Source: Chryseobacterium soli (GTDB lineage: Bacteria > Bacteroidota > Bacteroidia > Flavobacteriales > Weeksellaceae). Taken from it: a stretch of DNA of 64,000 nt. The notes beneath the pieces are model-generated. The model searched no databases. It was not told the origin of the DNA and saw nothing but the letters and a program-made list of their open reading frames with translations. Made by a program: the position numbers and the translations under genes. Location of the stretch: NCBI RefSeq assembly GCF_000737705.1, contig NZ_JPRH01000002.1:372001-436000 (forward strand). Direction: 5' to 3'. The first letter of the stretch is position 1. Each line of letters begins with the position of its first letter. Positions 1 to 8,416 of this stretch are shown piece by piece.

Positions 1-236
1 ACTTCTGAAATAAAAGCGACCACCCCTTGATGGTTTTTTCTTGTAAAACGGTTCAGTTTTTCAACAGGAACGTAATTAGGACGTATTTTATGTTTCGATA
101 AACTCGTTTTCAGTTCTGCATAAATCTCTCCTTGTAACGCATTCTGTACAAAGATTTTGTCAATTGTTTTTCCTGCTTCAATAGCTTCTATCACGGGACG
201 AAGTCCGAAAATAAAATCGTCTTTTTTGTCTGTCAT
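1..236 (-). CDS. rlmB: 23S rRNA (guanosine-2'-O)-methyltransferase RlmB, TrmH family (partial)
   Basis: The reading frame starts with ATG at 236 on the minus strand and runs off the left edge, so only the first 78 residues are visible. They begin MTDKKDDFIFGLRPVIEAIE and continue through a KIFVQ segment to NHQGVVAFIS. This is the N-terminal substrate-binding domain of SpoU/TrmH enzymes such as RlmB, which methylates the 2'-O of G2251 in 23S rRNA. The FGLRPVIEAI opening and the (N)HQGV motif are typical of RlmB. The SPOUT catalytic knot lies outside the window. The start lies 1 nt after the stop of the DinB-like gene, so the two are probably co-transcribed. The exact member of the TrmH family cannot be proven from the N-terminal domain alone. 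Confidence 0.85.
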   Translation of the reverse strand, partial: MTDKKDDFIFGLRPVIEAIEAGKTIDKIFVQNALQGEIYAELKTSLSKHKIRPNYVPVEKLNRFTRKNHQGVVAFISE

Positions 237-237
237 T

Positions 238-708
238 TTAATATTTTTCTCCTAAAATTGCTCTTTTTTGTGCCATAGCATATCCATAATGCAGGCTTTC
301 ATGCATGTTGTTAAAGATAATGGCATCCTGAATGCTTTTAAGATCCATTCCGAAACTGGTGGTGTACGGAGTGTAATCTGAAAAGAAATCGCTGTCATAA
401 TCTTTCATTAAGGTCTTTGAAGTTTCCGTTAAAAGAAATTCAAGGTCTTCCACTTCAGATTTTTGAACATTTAAATTCGGCATGGTTCCTTTTTTATAGG
501 TTTCAATCCAGTATTTATCAATTCTGAAGGGATTGCCGCTCAGGTAATAGTGCAGCAATTGCTGGGTAGCAACTGTATGAGCAATATTCCAATACATATT
601 ATTGTTGAAGCCGTCCGGGATCAGCAGCAGATCTTCATGGGAAGTGTTCTGAAGGATATCCAGGAGGTTTCTTCTTACCTGTCTGTGGGCTTGAAAATGA
701 TAATTCAT
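238..708 (-). CDS. DinB-like putative metal-dependent hydrolase
   Basis: A 156-residue protein of the DinB/YfiT four-helix-bundle superfamily. The family usually binds a divalent metal through three histidines; here H44 (in NIAHT) and H136/H140 (in MHESLHYG) sit at the expected places in the second and last helices. The length is normal for the family. The members are cytosolic, and some act in thiol-dependent or DNA-damage-linked reactions, but the substrate of this one cannot be told from sequence. Its stop abuts the rlmB start (1 nt between them), suggesting one transcript. It starts with ATG at 708; no clear TAnnTTTG box was found upstream. Confidence 0.8.
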   Translation of the reverse strand: MNYHFQAHRQVRRNLLDILQNTSHEDLLLIPDGFNNNMYWNIAHTVATQQLLHYYLSGNPFRIDKYWIETYKKGTMPNLNVQKSEVEDLEFLLTETSKTLMKDYDSDFFSDYTPYTTSFGMDLKSIQDAIIFNNMHESLHYGYAMAQKRAILGEKY

Positions 709-958
709 TTTACAAAATTTTAATCACCAAAAATAGTTTAATAAACTGGAAATGACAATTTTTGATTGAAAAATTAAGGTGAAAAATTATTTCAGGTTTT
801 CTGTAAAGGAAATATGTTATGCAGGCAACCGATTTTTCAGAAATGGAATTTCTTTGTCCTATCTGTCTGTAAGCTTTTGGGAATCATGCCTGTTTACTGT
901 ATTTACAGATTTTTGCAGATAGTAGGTTAAGATTTTCAAATATAGAGTTGATCATATA

Positions 959-998
959 AAAAAACCTCCTATGAGATTCAAGAGGAGGTTTTTTTATA
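959..998 (-). terminator. Intrinsic terminator after the PNGase F-like gene
   Basis: A 10-bp stem (AAAACCTCCT / AGGAGGTTTT) with a 12-nt loop is flanked by an A-run on one side and a T-run on the other, so it can work in both directions. It lies downstream of the minus-strand gene ending at 1077. The remaining 709-958 interval shows no gene that I can support. Confidence 0.75.
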
Positions 999-1076
999 TT
1001 TTTAAATGTTAGTACTGAGAGTACGTAGTTTCAATATTGTCAAACTTCTATTAAAGTTTAACTCATGTATTTTTCT

Positions 1077-2414
1077 TTATTTTTTAATGATCTTATGGTT
1101 AAAAGTAGTTCCGTCCTTTAAGGCAATCGTTACAAAATAAACTCCTGTTGGATACGTTGAAAGGTCAATTCTGTTTTCTTTATAATTTTCTGATAATTTT
1201 TTTCCGTCAACACTGAAAACTGTTAGTGACATTACATCTACCTTTGATTGTACAGTAACAAAATCAGAGGTTGGGTTAGGGTAAATACTGACGTCTATCG
1301 TCTTAATGTCCTTCACATCAAGAGCAGTACTGCCTTTACCCTGCATATAAACAGATAAATAAACATCTCCCTGCTGTTGATTAAAAACAGCCGTTGGAAT
1401 TGTATGTTTGAGGGTGTGATTTCCGGCAGTCATAGTAGGTAAGGTAAATCCTCTGATCGGAACAGCATTCCCCGGGCACCAGTTATTCCATGAAGTCCAG
1501 TCATCAAATGTTTTCGGAACTGCACCATAAATTCCATTACCCTGCGTATTGTATATCCTGTAAGGTTCACATGAAGTTCCGCCCGGAGTGTAGGTAAGAA
1601 CCTGTACGTTATCCATATAGGTGTAATTCTGTCTTCTTACATATTCTTCACCGCCGCTATTGGCACCATGCGGAGTAGAAATCACAAAAAAGCGGGCATT
1701 GGTAACCGGATTTGATAGGTTGAAGTTTACAATTCTTACCGTTTCACCGGCAACATCAGTGCTGTTGTAGTTATTAAGTCTGTTGTTGCTTAATAAAGGA
1801 AGAAGTTGATTATAATCGGTAGATGTGGCTCCCGTATCTGTTGAAAAAAAAGTAAGTGTTCCGGAAAAAACATCGTTCCTGCCAGAGCATCCTGCCACTT
1901 CAGTTTGGGCAGCATAAGGAACACCGAAAACATCCAGTTCCATATACAGATCATATGAGTTGCGTAATGCTGTATCATGAAATACATTATACAGATTGCT
2001 TAAATTATAGGTATAGGGAACCTCCAGAGGAGAGCGGTTTTTATTCATAAAAGGAGTAATGTACCGGCCTATTTCAATTCTTTTTACCGTAGTATCATCT
2101 ATGGTATAAGTCGGCTGATTTTTGGGAACCATCGCCAGATAGACGCTTCCCAGACGGTCATAATTATCACAAAGAGCACCTATCGTTACCCTCATGGCAA
2201 TTTTTGCTTTAAAAGAATCAAGTTCTGCATCGGTAAGCTTTCGGGCATATCTGGCATTGGACAGCCTGATGAGACCTGTGGGAACAGGATTGGATACCGT
2301 AGCTGCATAGCCGTCATAATAGGTGGCTTGTGAAATCACATCCATTCTTGAGGTAGTCTGTGCATGGGAAAGGCCGGCAAAAAAAAGACTCAGAAAAAAT
2401 AGCTTTTTATACAT
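1077..2414 (-). CDS. Secreted PNGase F-like peptide-N-glycosidase with T9SS sorting tail
   Basis: A 445-residue protein resembling Elizabethkingia peptide-N-glycosidase F, which cleaves N-glycans from asparagine. Signal peptide at 1-19 (MYKKLFFLSLFFAGLSHAQ). The N-terminal half has a CDNYDRLGSVY segment matching the CDEWDRYANVY region of PNGase F, followed by EIGRYITPF. The C-terminal half has GEEYVRR and a WCPGNAVPIR segment matching WCPGMAVPTR. By this remembered alignment the three acidic catalytic residues correspond to D86, E159 and E257. The last ~70 residues (YPNPTSD to a Lys-rich end) form a Por secretion tail, so it should be exported by the T9SS encoded at 59822-64000. ATG at 2414 was chosen because the longer GTG start at 2432 overlaps a TATATTTG promoter box and precedes the signal peptide. 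Glycosidase activity is inferred. Confidence 0.8.
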   Translation of the reverse strand: MYKKLFFLSLFFAGLSHAQTTSRMDVISQATYYDGYAATVSNPVPTGLIRLSNARYARKLTDAELDSFKAKIAMRVTIGALCDNYDRLGSVYLAMVPKNQPTYTIDDTTVKRIEIGRYITPFMNKNRSPLEVPYTYNLSNLYNVFHDTALRNSYDLYMELDVFGVPYAAQTEVAGCSGRNDVFSGTLTFFSTDTGATSTDYNQLLPLLSNNRLNNYNSTDVAGETVRIVNFNLSNPVTNARFFVISTPHGANSGGEEYVRRQNYTYMDNVQVLTYTPGGTSCEPYRIYNTQGNGIYGAVPKTFDDWTSWNNWCPGNAVPIRGFTLPTMTAGNHTLKHTIPTAVFNQQQGDVYLSVYMQGKGSTALDVKDIKTIDVSIYPNPTSDFVTVQSKVDVMSLTVFSVDGKKLSENYKENRIDLSTYPTGVYFVTIALKDGTTFNHKIIKK

Positions 2415-2431
2415 ATGATCGGTATTTATCA

Positions 2432-2439
2432 CAAATATA
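2432..2439 (-). promoter_or_regulatory. TAnnTTTG -7 box for the PNGase F-like gene
   Basis: On the minus strand this reads TATATTTG, a perfect match to the Bacteroidota -7 consensus. It ends 17 nt before the ATG at 2414 and overlaps the alternative GTG start, which argues for the shorter protein. No convincing -33 TTTG was seen. Confidence 0.5.
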
Positions 2440-2550
2440 TTAAATATAAGTCTAAAGTATTGGTGTATCTCTTTAAAAAATCACATTTAATTGAAATATT
2501 GAAAATTTATCATTAAATTAGCCCATTGTTCAACATTAATTTATCAGTAG

Positions 2551-3846
2551 ATGAAAAAAATTTTACTTTTATCTTTGTTATTGGCGGCATGCATGTTCAA
2601 TGCCCAAATCAATTTAAATATTGGAAGCACAAATGTCGGAACAGCACCCGTAAGTAGTTTTTTTTCCTATTCCTATGTGCAGCAGTTATATCCTAAGCAG
2701 GAAATAAATGCCAGTGCAGCAGGAAATATCACAGGTCTTGTATTTTATACAGATCCGTCATCTACTATTGGAGATTCTTCGGACTGGACCGTTTATCTGG
2801 GGCATACTTCAAAGACGGCTTTTACATCCGGTGCGGACTGGATTCCCATTTCACAGCTGACTCAGGTGTATGCAGGAAGTGTGACTAAAAATAACAATAG
2901 GGTGGAAGTCACTTTTACCACACCGTTTGCTTATAATAATACGGATAACTTAGTTGTTGCTGCAAAAGAAAATTCTCAAAGTATTGATATTAATAATTTT
3001 GATGAAGCATTTCACGTATATCCATATACTCCGTATTCAACGCTGTATTATAAAGGAGATCGTGCGGTCGTTGATCCAGCCTCTCCTCCCGGTGGAATAA
3101 GAGCTGATTACAAATCGGCAATTACATTTTCAGGATTAACAGCCAGTGCTACTCCTTCATGTCCTTTACTCCTTTATCCGCTCAACAATACCCAGTTCGT
3201 TTCCTTATCACCGAATATTAAATGGGTTCCTGTTTCCGGGGCAGATTCTTACAAAATTTCATTGGGAACGAGTCCGGGAAGTACTGATGTTATCAATCAG
3301 CAAACAGTAACGGCTACTGGTTTTTCTCCATCAACAGTTCTTGCTCCCAATACCAATTATTATTTAAAAGTAACTGCTGTTTCAGGAAATACTCAATCTT
3401 CAGGCTGTGCAGAGGCCGTTTTTAAGACGATTCCTCCTGTACCGATAAATGATGCATGTTCCGGAGCTTTAGTAGCATCGGTTTTTCCTTATACGTATAC
3501 CCAGAGTGATGCAATATCTGCGACCAACAACAATGGATTTATTAATGCCTGTCCTGATGCTATGAATGATGGAACCTGGTTTAAATTCACCGGAGACGGC
3601 GGTCAATATACCGTTAAAATAACGATGCTTGCAGGAAGTGCTTTTGATCCCCAGCTGGATATTTACAGTGGTGCCTGTGGAAACCTCGCATGTGTGGGTA
3701 CAGCAGATAGTGGAGGTGCCGCAGCAGCAGAAACAATGACCATTACAACCACCGCAGGAACTGATTATTTTGTGAATGTAGGATCCTATGAAGAAACGCA
3801 AGATATGCCGGAAGATACATTTACCATTACCATCACTAAACTGTAA
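2551..3846 (+). CDS. Secreted fibronectin type III / PPC-like domain protein
   Basis: A 431-residue exported protein. Residues 1-19 (MKKILLLSLLLAACMFNAQ) are a signal peptide. Residues ~20-195 form a beta-rich region of unknown family. Residues ~202-292 look like a fibronectin type III domain (PNIKWVPVSGADSYKISLG ... TNYYLKVTAV). Residues ~296-431 (NDACSGALV ... GTWFKFTG ... FDPQLDIYSG ... DYFVNVGSY) resemble the bacterial pre-peptidase C-terminal or related jelly-roll domains often found in Bacteroidota surface proteins. Unlike the neighbouring PNGase-like protein, it lacks a standard NPxxD-type sorting tail and ends in TFTITITKL, so its route across the outer membrane is unclear. It is transcribed divergently from 1077-2414. 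No enzymatic motif was recognised. Confidence 0.75.
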   Translation: MKKILLLSLLLAACMFNAQINLNIGSTNVGTAPVSSFFSYSYVQQLYPKQEINASAAGNITGLVFYTDPSSTIGDSSDWTVYLGHTSKTAFTSGADWIPISQLTQVYAGSVTKNNNRVEVTFTTPFAYNNTDNLVVAAKENSQSIDINNFDEAFHVYPYTPYSTLYYKGDRAVVDPASPPGGIRADYKSAITFSGLTASATPSCPLLLYPLNNTQFVSLSPNIKWVPVSGADSYKISLGTSPGSTDVINQQTVTATGFSPSTVLAPNTNYYLKVTAVSGNTQSSGCAEAVFKTIPPVPINDACSGALVASVFPYTYTQSDAISATNNNGFINACPDAMNDGTWFKFTGDGGQYTVKITMLAGSAFDPQLDIYSGACGNLACVGTADSGGAAAAETMTITTTAGTDYFVNVGSYEETQDMPEDTFTITITKL

Positions 3847-4087
3847 TACCTCGGTTTCAAATTCTGATATATAATTTCTCAGTGTACATAATACTGATTC
3901 AATTCACTGTTGATAAAAATCTGCAATATCCCTTTTGCAGCCTCAATTGATTTTACCAATTAGGAAGTAAGGCTCTATATGTTGCCAATACTAGAATATT
4001 TAACAAACTTTAACTCAAAAATGGCATTAATTGTGTTGACTAATGCAAGTATTTATTAGAAATTTACCAATTATTTTAAATCAAGCT

Positions 4088-5092
4088 ATGCCAGATACAT
4101 ATCAAGCAGAAGACATTCGTCAACTAACAGAGAAAGTAAAGGAAAAGAATTACTTGTTTTCTCTTCTTAGACAGGAAATCAACAAGGTTATTATAGGTCA
4201 GGAGTACATGATCGACCGCCTTTTGGTAGGTCTTTTGGGTAACGGTCACGTTCTCTTGGAAGGAGTTCCCGGATTGGCTAAAACATTGGCCATAAAAACA
4301 TTGGCAGAAGCTGTTCATGGTGATTTTTCGAGGATTCAGTTTACCCCGGATCTTCTTCCTGCTGATGTAGTGGGAACCATGATCTTCAATATCAAAGACA
4401 ATGATTTTTCCATAAAAAAAGGACCCGTATTCGCGAACTTTGTTCTTGCAGATGAGATTAACCGTGCCCCGGCAAAAGTACAGTCCGCATTGCTGGAGGT
4501 GATGCAGGAAAAACAGGTAACCATCGGGGACGAGACGATGAAGCTTCCTAAACCATTTTTGGTGCTGGCCACGCAGAACCCGATCGATCAGGAAGGAACT
4601 TATCTTCTGCCTGAAGCACAGAGTGACCGTTTCATGCTGAAATGCACCATCGATTACCCGAAATTTGAAGATGAGAGAACCGTCATGAGAATGGTTTCCA
4701 CGTCCCATCAACCGGTGATCAATCCTGTGATTACCCTTAAGGATATTGTAGAGGCAAAAGAACTCATCAACCAGATCTATTTGGATGAAAAGATTGAAAA
4801 ATATATTCTGGATATGGTTTTTGCCACCCGTTACCCTGAAAATTATGGCCTTTCTGAGCTTAAAAACTATATCAGTTTCGGAGCTTCTCCAAGAGCATCC
4901 ATCAACTTAGCGATTGCTTCAAGAGCGTACGCCTTTTTAAGAGGGAGAGCATTTGTTGTGCCTGAAGATGTAAAAGAGCTTGCTAAAGATGTGTTGAGAC
5001 ATAGAATTGGTTTAACGTTCGAGGCTGAGGCAGAAGAAATTACAACAGAGGAAATCGTCAACAGGATTTTAGCAAAAATTCAGGCACCCTAA
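4088..5092 (+). CDS. MoxR family AAA+ ATPase of the Bat operon
   Basis: A 334-residue AAA+ ATPase. Walker A is GVPGLAKT at about residues 59-66, Walker B has the D-E pair at 122-123 in FVLADEINRAP, and sensor regions (LATQNPIDQEGTYLLPEAQSDRF) follow, all typical of the MoxR family. MoxR ATPases act as chaperone-like partners of VWA-domain proteins; the DUF58, BatA and BatB genes downstream supply those. ATG at 4088 (MPDTYQAEDIR) was chosen because it matches the usual family N-terminus; an in-frame ATG at 4043 would add 15 residues unlike the family. Its stop codon overlaps the next start by one base (TAATG), so it heads a polycistronic operon that continues to 12003. Confidence 0.9.
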   Translation: MPDTYQAEDIRQLTEKVKEKNYLFSLLRQEINKVIIGQEYMIDRLLVGLLGNGHVLLEGVPGLAKTLAIKTLAEAVHGDFSRIQFTPDLLPADVVGTMIFNIKDNDFSIKKGPVFANFVLADEINRAPAKVQSALLEVMQEKQVTIGDETMKLPKPFLVLATQNPIDQEGTYLLPEAQSDRFMLKCTIDYPKFEDERTVMRMVSTSHQPVINPVITLKDIVEAKELINQIYLDEKIEKYILDMVFATRYPENYGLSELKNYISFGASPRASINLAIASRAYAFLRGRAFVVPEDVKELAKDVLRHRIGLTFEAEAEEITTEEIVNRILAKIQAP

Positions 5093-5550
5093 TGAGTGAA
5101 GTTATTATTAGAAAAGCTGTTCAAACGGATTGTGCTTCAATGTTAGCACTCATCAAAGAACTGGCTGAATATGAAAAAGCTTTGCATGAAGTTACTTTAA
5201 CACTAGGTGAATTTATTGAAGACGGCTTTGGAGCATCGCCCGTTTGGGGAGCTTTTGTAGCGGAATTCGATGGAGAAATTGTAGGGATTTCATTGTATTA
5301 TGACCGGTATTCAACATGGAAAGGAAGAAGATTGTATCTGGAGGATCTGGTTGTAACAGAAAGACTGAGAGGAAAGCAGATCGGTAAGAATTTATTTGAC
5401 GCCACGCTGGAATACGGGAAATCAAACCAATACAGCGGAATGGTTTTTCAGGTATTGAACTGGAATGAGCCCGCGATTAATTTTTACAGAAAATACAGTC
5501 CAAAATTCGATGATGAATGGTTTAATGTATCGATTGAATTTAAAGAGTAA
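5092..5550 (+). CDS. GNAT acetyltransferase, diamine/spermidine N-acetyltransferase-like
   Basis: A 152-residue single-domain GNAT protein. The acetyl-CoA binding loop is RLRGKQIGK at about 91-99, preceded by YLEDLVV, and NWNEPAINFYRK lies at about 123-134. The STWKGRRLYLEDL ... WNEPAINFY combination is characteristic of spermidine/spermine N1-acetyltransferase and thialysine acetyltransferases, which acetylate small primary amines. It overlaps the moxR stop by 1 nt and is followed 53 nt later by the DUF58 gene, with a heptad repeat tract between. An acetyltransferase between moxR and DUF58 is not part of the core Bat set, so it may be a passenger gene. The substrate is not proven. Confidence 0.8.
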   Translation: MSEVIIRKAVQTDCASMLALIKELAEYEKALHEVTLTLGEFIEDGFGASPVWGAFVAEFDGEIVGISLYYDRYSTWKGRRLYLEDLVVTERLRGKQIGKNLFDATLEYGKSNQYSGMVFQVLNWNEPAINFYRKYSPKFDDEWFNVSIEFKE

Positions 5551-5569
5551 AATAATTAAAAGGCAAGAG

Positions 5570-5604
5570 CCAAAAACTAACAACCAACAACTGTCAACCA
5601 ACAA
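5570..5604 (+). repeat. Period-7 repeat tract (CyAACAA-type heptads)
   Basis: Five consecutive 7-mers run up to the DUF58 start codon: CCAAAAA, CTAACAA, CCAACAA, CTGTCAA, CCAACAA. The last base is the A of the ATG at 5604. The tract is intergenic, inside the operon. Confidence 0.7.
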
Positions 5605-6467
5605 TGCAGATTAAAGATATTGTAAAAAAAGTAAAGCAGATAGAAATCCGGACTCGTAAGAAGACGGAAGCTTCTCTGATGGGACAATATCACAGTGCTT
5701 TTAAAGGACAGGGAATGACTTTTTCGGAAGTCCGTCCTTACCAGTTTGGCGACGAGATCAGAAGGATCGACTGGAACAAAACAGCCCGTTTCCGGGAGCC
5801 ATTTGTAAAAGTAATGGAGGAGGAGAGGGAGCTGACAATGATGATCCTGGTGGATATTTCAGCTTCGATGGACTATGGTACAAAAAACCAGCTGAAAAGA
5901 GAATACGTTGCAGAAATTGCAGCAAGTTTAGGTTTTTCAGCAGCGGGGAATAATGATAAAGTGGGATTGATCTTATTTGCGGATAAAGTATATAAAGTGA
6001 TTCCACCGCAAAAAGGCAGAAAACATATCCTGTCGATCATCAGCAATATTTTAACGGCGGATTATGTTCCGGCCGTCTCTCAGATTGACAAAGCACTGGA
6101 ATACATGATGGGAGTTTTCAAAAGGAAATCCCTGGTTTTTCTTCTTTCAGATTTTGAAGATGCCTATGATTCCAAAATACTCCGTGTTGCTTCAAAAAAG
6201 CATCAGATGCTGGGAATGAGGATTTATGATGAAAAAGATAATGAGATTCCCGATGTGGGATATGCTCTTCTTTATGATGCGGAAACTGGAAAACAGGTTT
6301 GGGCCAATACATCCAACGCAAGATGGAGGTATACTTTTGCAGAGGCCCAGAAGCAGAAAATAAGAACGTTGGAAGAAGATTTTGCCAACAGTTCGGCAAG
6401 TTTTATGAATGTGAATACCGGTGAGGATTATTCCAAACTGCTGTATAATTATTTTCAGAAGAAATAA
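5604..6467 (+). CDS. DUF58 domain protein (VWA-like), Bat operon
   Basis: A 287-residue soluble protein. The DUF58 signature RPYQFGDEIRRIDW lies at about 44-57, followed by a von Willebrand A-like fold with an intact metal-ion-dependent adhesion site D84-x-S86-x-S88 in VDISAS. DUF58 proteins regularly sit next to MoxR ATPases and are thought to be their partners; in Bacteroidota they are part of the Bat (aerotolerance/stress) gene cluster. There is no signal peptide or membrane span, so it should be cytoplasmic. It lies 53 nt after the acetyltransferase and is followed by the BatD-like membrane protein 55 nt later. Confidence 0.88.
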   Translation: MQIKDIVKKVKQIEIRTRKKTEASLMGQYHSAFKGQGMTFSEVRPYQFGDEIRRIDWNKTARFREPFVKVMEEERELTMMILVDISASMDYGTKNQLKREYVAEIAASLGFSAAGNNDKVGLILFADKVYKVIPPQKGRKHILSIISNILTADYVPAVSQIDKALEYMMGVFKRKSLVFLLSDFEDAYDSKILRVASKKHQMLGMRIYDEKDNEIPDVGYALLYDAETGKQVWANTSNARWRYTFAEAQKQKIRTLEEDFANSSASFMNVNTGEDYSKLLYNYFQKK

Positions 6468-6522
6468 TGGATAACAGGGCCATCCGTATACAAAACAGGC
6501 GTAAGCCAAAAATTATTATTGT

Positions 6523-7425
6523 TTGAAATTGAAAAAAATACTTTTAATACTGTCTTTTTTTATCTGTGCTAATGCATTTTCACAGATTCTTTCTTCCCAA
6601 CTCGAGAAGAGTACGATTGCTTTGGGGGAGATAAATCATCTCATTATAAGGATTGATAATCTTGACAGGCGGCCGGTTACTTCAGCACCCAAAAATGAGT
6701 TACTGCCTTTTCATTTTGAAGAAATTAAAGACAACATCGGGGAAAATTACATAACGTACGAAAGGAAGATTGAGTTTTCCGTCTATGACGAAGGTAAATT
6801 CACCATTCCGGAGCTGGAATTCAATGTTGGAGGCAAGATTTTAAAAACAATTCCCTATGAAATTGAGGTCATTAATACCGCTCAAAAGGCAGATCAGATT
6901 AATGATATCATGAATAATAAACAGGTAAAGCTTGAAGCAAAAGATTACTGGGAACTGTACAAATGGTATGTTTTAGCAGCATTATCACTGATTGCGTTAA
7001 TTATTGCGATTATTATGTTTGTAAAATGGGGAAGAAAATCAAAAAGCGACCCTGTTATTGCCACTAACCAGACTTTAAAAGAACTGGATTCTTTAAAAAA
7101 GAAAAAATACATCGAAGGAGGAGATTACCGTTCATTCTATGTTGAATTGATTGATATTTCCAGAAAATTCATCAGTAAGCAGTATCAGCTGCCTGCCGAT
7201 GTTCTTCTTACCGATGATCTGATTCAGTTAATGAAAAAAAATAATACGATTTCCCAGGAAAACGAAAAAATAGTAGAGGATGTATTTTTAAGAGGAGATT
7301 TGGTGAAATTTGCCAAAAGCTTCCCGGATCAATCTGCTATGGAGAAAGATTTTACAGATATCCGTGAGTTTGTGAAGCGTTCATCAAAAGATTTGGAATT
7401 CGAAAACTTAAGAAAGGATGCTTGA
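6523..7425 (+). CDS. BatD-like membrane protein of the Bat operon
   Basis: A 300-residue protein with a signal peptide at 1-21 (MKLKKILLILSFFICANAFSQ), a periplasmic beta-rich domain (~25-120) similar to the N-terminus of BatD proteins, one membrane span at about 149-168 (YVLAALSLIALIIAIIMFV), and a cytoplasmic helical tail (~170-300). The start is TTG: no in-frame ATG exists at the right place, and the signal peptide begins exactly there. Its end overlaps batA by 8 nt. Position between DUF58 and batA is typical of Bacteroidota Bat operons, where this gene is usually left as hypothetical. The function is not known; a scaffold role for the VWA proteins is inferred. Confidence 0.75.
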   Translation: MKLKKILLILSFFICANAFSQILSSQLEKSTIALGEINHLIIRIDNLDRRPVTSAPKNELLPFHFEEIKDNIGENYITYERKIEFSVYDEGKFTIPELEFNVGGKILKTIPYEIEVINTAQKADQINDIMNNKQVKLEAKDYWELYKWYVLAALSLIALIIAIIMFVKWGRKSKSDPVIATNQTLKELDSLKKKKYIEGGDYRSFYVELIDISRKFISKQYQLPADVLLTDDLIQLMKKNNTISQENEKIVEDVFLRGDLVKFAKSFPDQSAMEKDFTDIREFVKRSSKDLEFENLRKDA

Positions 7426-8416
7426 TTTTGATTTTGAATTTTACAGCCCTTGGTTTTTACTGCTTTTCCTGCTGTTTATTCCACTCTTCATTAAAGATGC
7501 GGGGAAACAGAAGAAGAAAGGCATAAAAGTTCCCACCGTACAGAATATGGAGGGAAGTGGAGGTATTCAGGCGGCGCTTGTGCTGTTGAAGATGTCAAAG
7601 TATATTATTCTTTCCGCTCTTATTATCGCTATGGCGAGACCAAGAACTTTTACCATTTCGCAGAACAGAGACGATACCAAAGGCGTTGACATTATGTTGT
7701 CAATAGACGTTTCCCTCAGTATGCTTGCAAAGGATCTTACACCGGACCGTATCACGGCATTGAAGGATATTGCGGTGAAATTTGTACAGAAGCGTCCCAA
7801 TGACAGGATAGGGGTGGTGGCTTATGCCGCAGAAGCATTTACCAAAGTACCCGTTACCTCAGATCACCAGGTAGTTATTGATGAAATTAAAAACCTCAAT
7901 TCAGCAGGTCTTGAGCCCGGCACGGCAATCGGAGAAGGACTTTCTGTAGCTGTGAATCATTTGATCAAAAGTAAAGCGAAAAGCAAAGTGGTGATCTTAA
8001 TGACGGATGGAGTCAGCAATATTCAGAATGCGATCCCCCCTCAGATTGCTGCAGAACTGGCAAAAAATAATGATATTAAAGTCTACGCGATAGGAATCGG
8101 AACCAATGGATATGCGCTGATGCCTACACAGCAGGATATTTTTGGAGACCTTATCTTTACGGAAAGTGAAGTAACGATTGATGAAAATACACTGCGTGAA
8201 ATTGCACAGACTACCGGTGGAAAGTATTTCAGAGCGACTTCCAACAGCAGCCTGGAAGAAGTATATGACGAGATCAATCAATTGGAAAAATCGGATGTAA
8301 AGGTTTCGAAGCTTTATAACTACGATGAATATTTTAAAATTTTCCTTTGGATAGCATTAGGAATGCTGTTTTTCGACGCAATATTAAGATGGGTATTTTA
8401 TAAATTTTTAAGCTGA
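7418..8416 (+). CDS. batA: Aerotolerance protein BatA, VWA domain
   Basis: A 332-residue inner-membrane protein. Two N-terminal spans (~11-25 and 55-72), a von Willebrand A domain from about residue 90 to 285 with MIDAS D97-x-S99-x-S101 (SIDVSLS), a downstream VILMTDG strand, and a C-terminal span (~310-328). This layout is that of BatA of the Bacteroides aerotolerance operon, which together with BatB is implicated in surviving oxidative and envelope stress. It overlaps the previous gene by 8 nt and its TGA shares a base with the ATG of batB, showing tight translational coupling. Confidence 0.9.
   Translation: MLDFDFEFYSPWFLLLFLLFIPLFIKDAGKQKKKGIKVPTVQNMEGSGGIQAALVLLKMSKYIILSALIIAMARPRTFTISQNRDDTKGVDIMLSIDVSLSMLAKDLTPDRITALKDIAVKFVQKRPNDRIGVVAYAAEAFTKVPVTSDHQVVIDEIKNLNSAGLEPGTAIGEGLSVAVNHLIKSKAKSKVVILMTDGVSNIQNAIPPQIAAELAKNNDIKVYAIGIGTNGYALMPTQQDIFGDLIFTESEVTIDENTLREIAQTTGGKYFRATSNSSLEEVYDEINQLEKSDVKVSKLYNYDEYFKIFLWIALGMLFFDAILRWVFYKFLS

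Noticed and set aside
4043..4087. Longer start for the MoxR gene
   Set aside because: The added residues are not like MoxR N-termini, whereas MPDTYQAEDIR at 4088 is.
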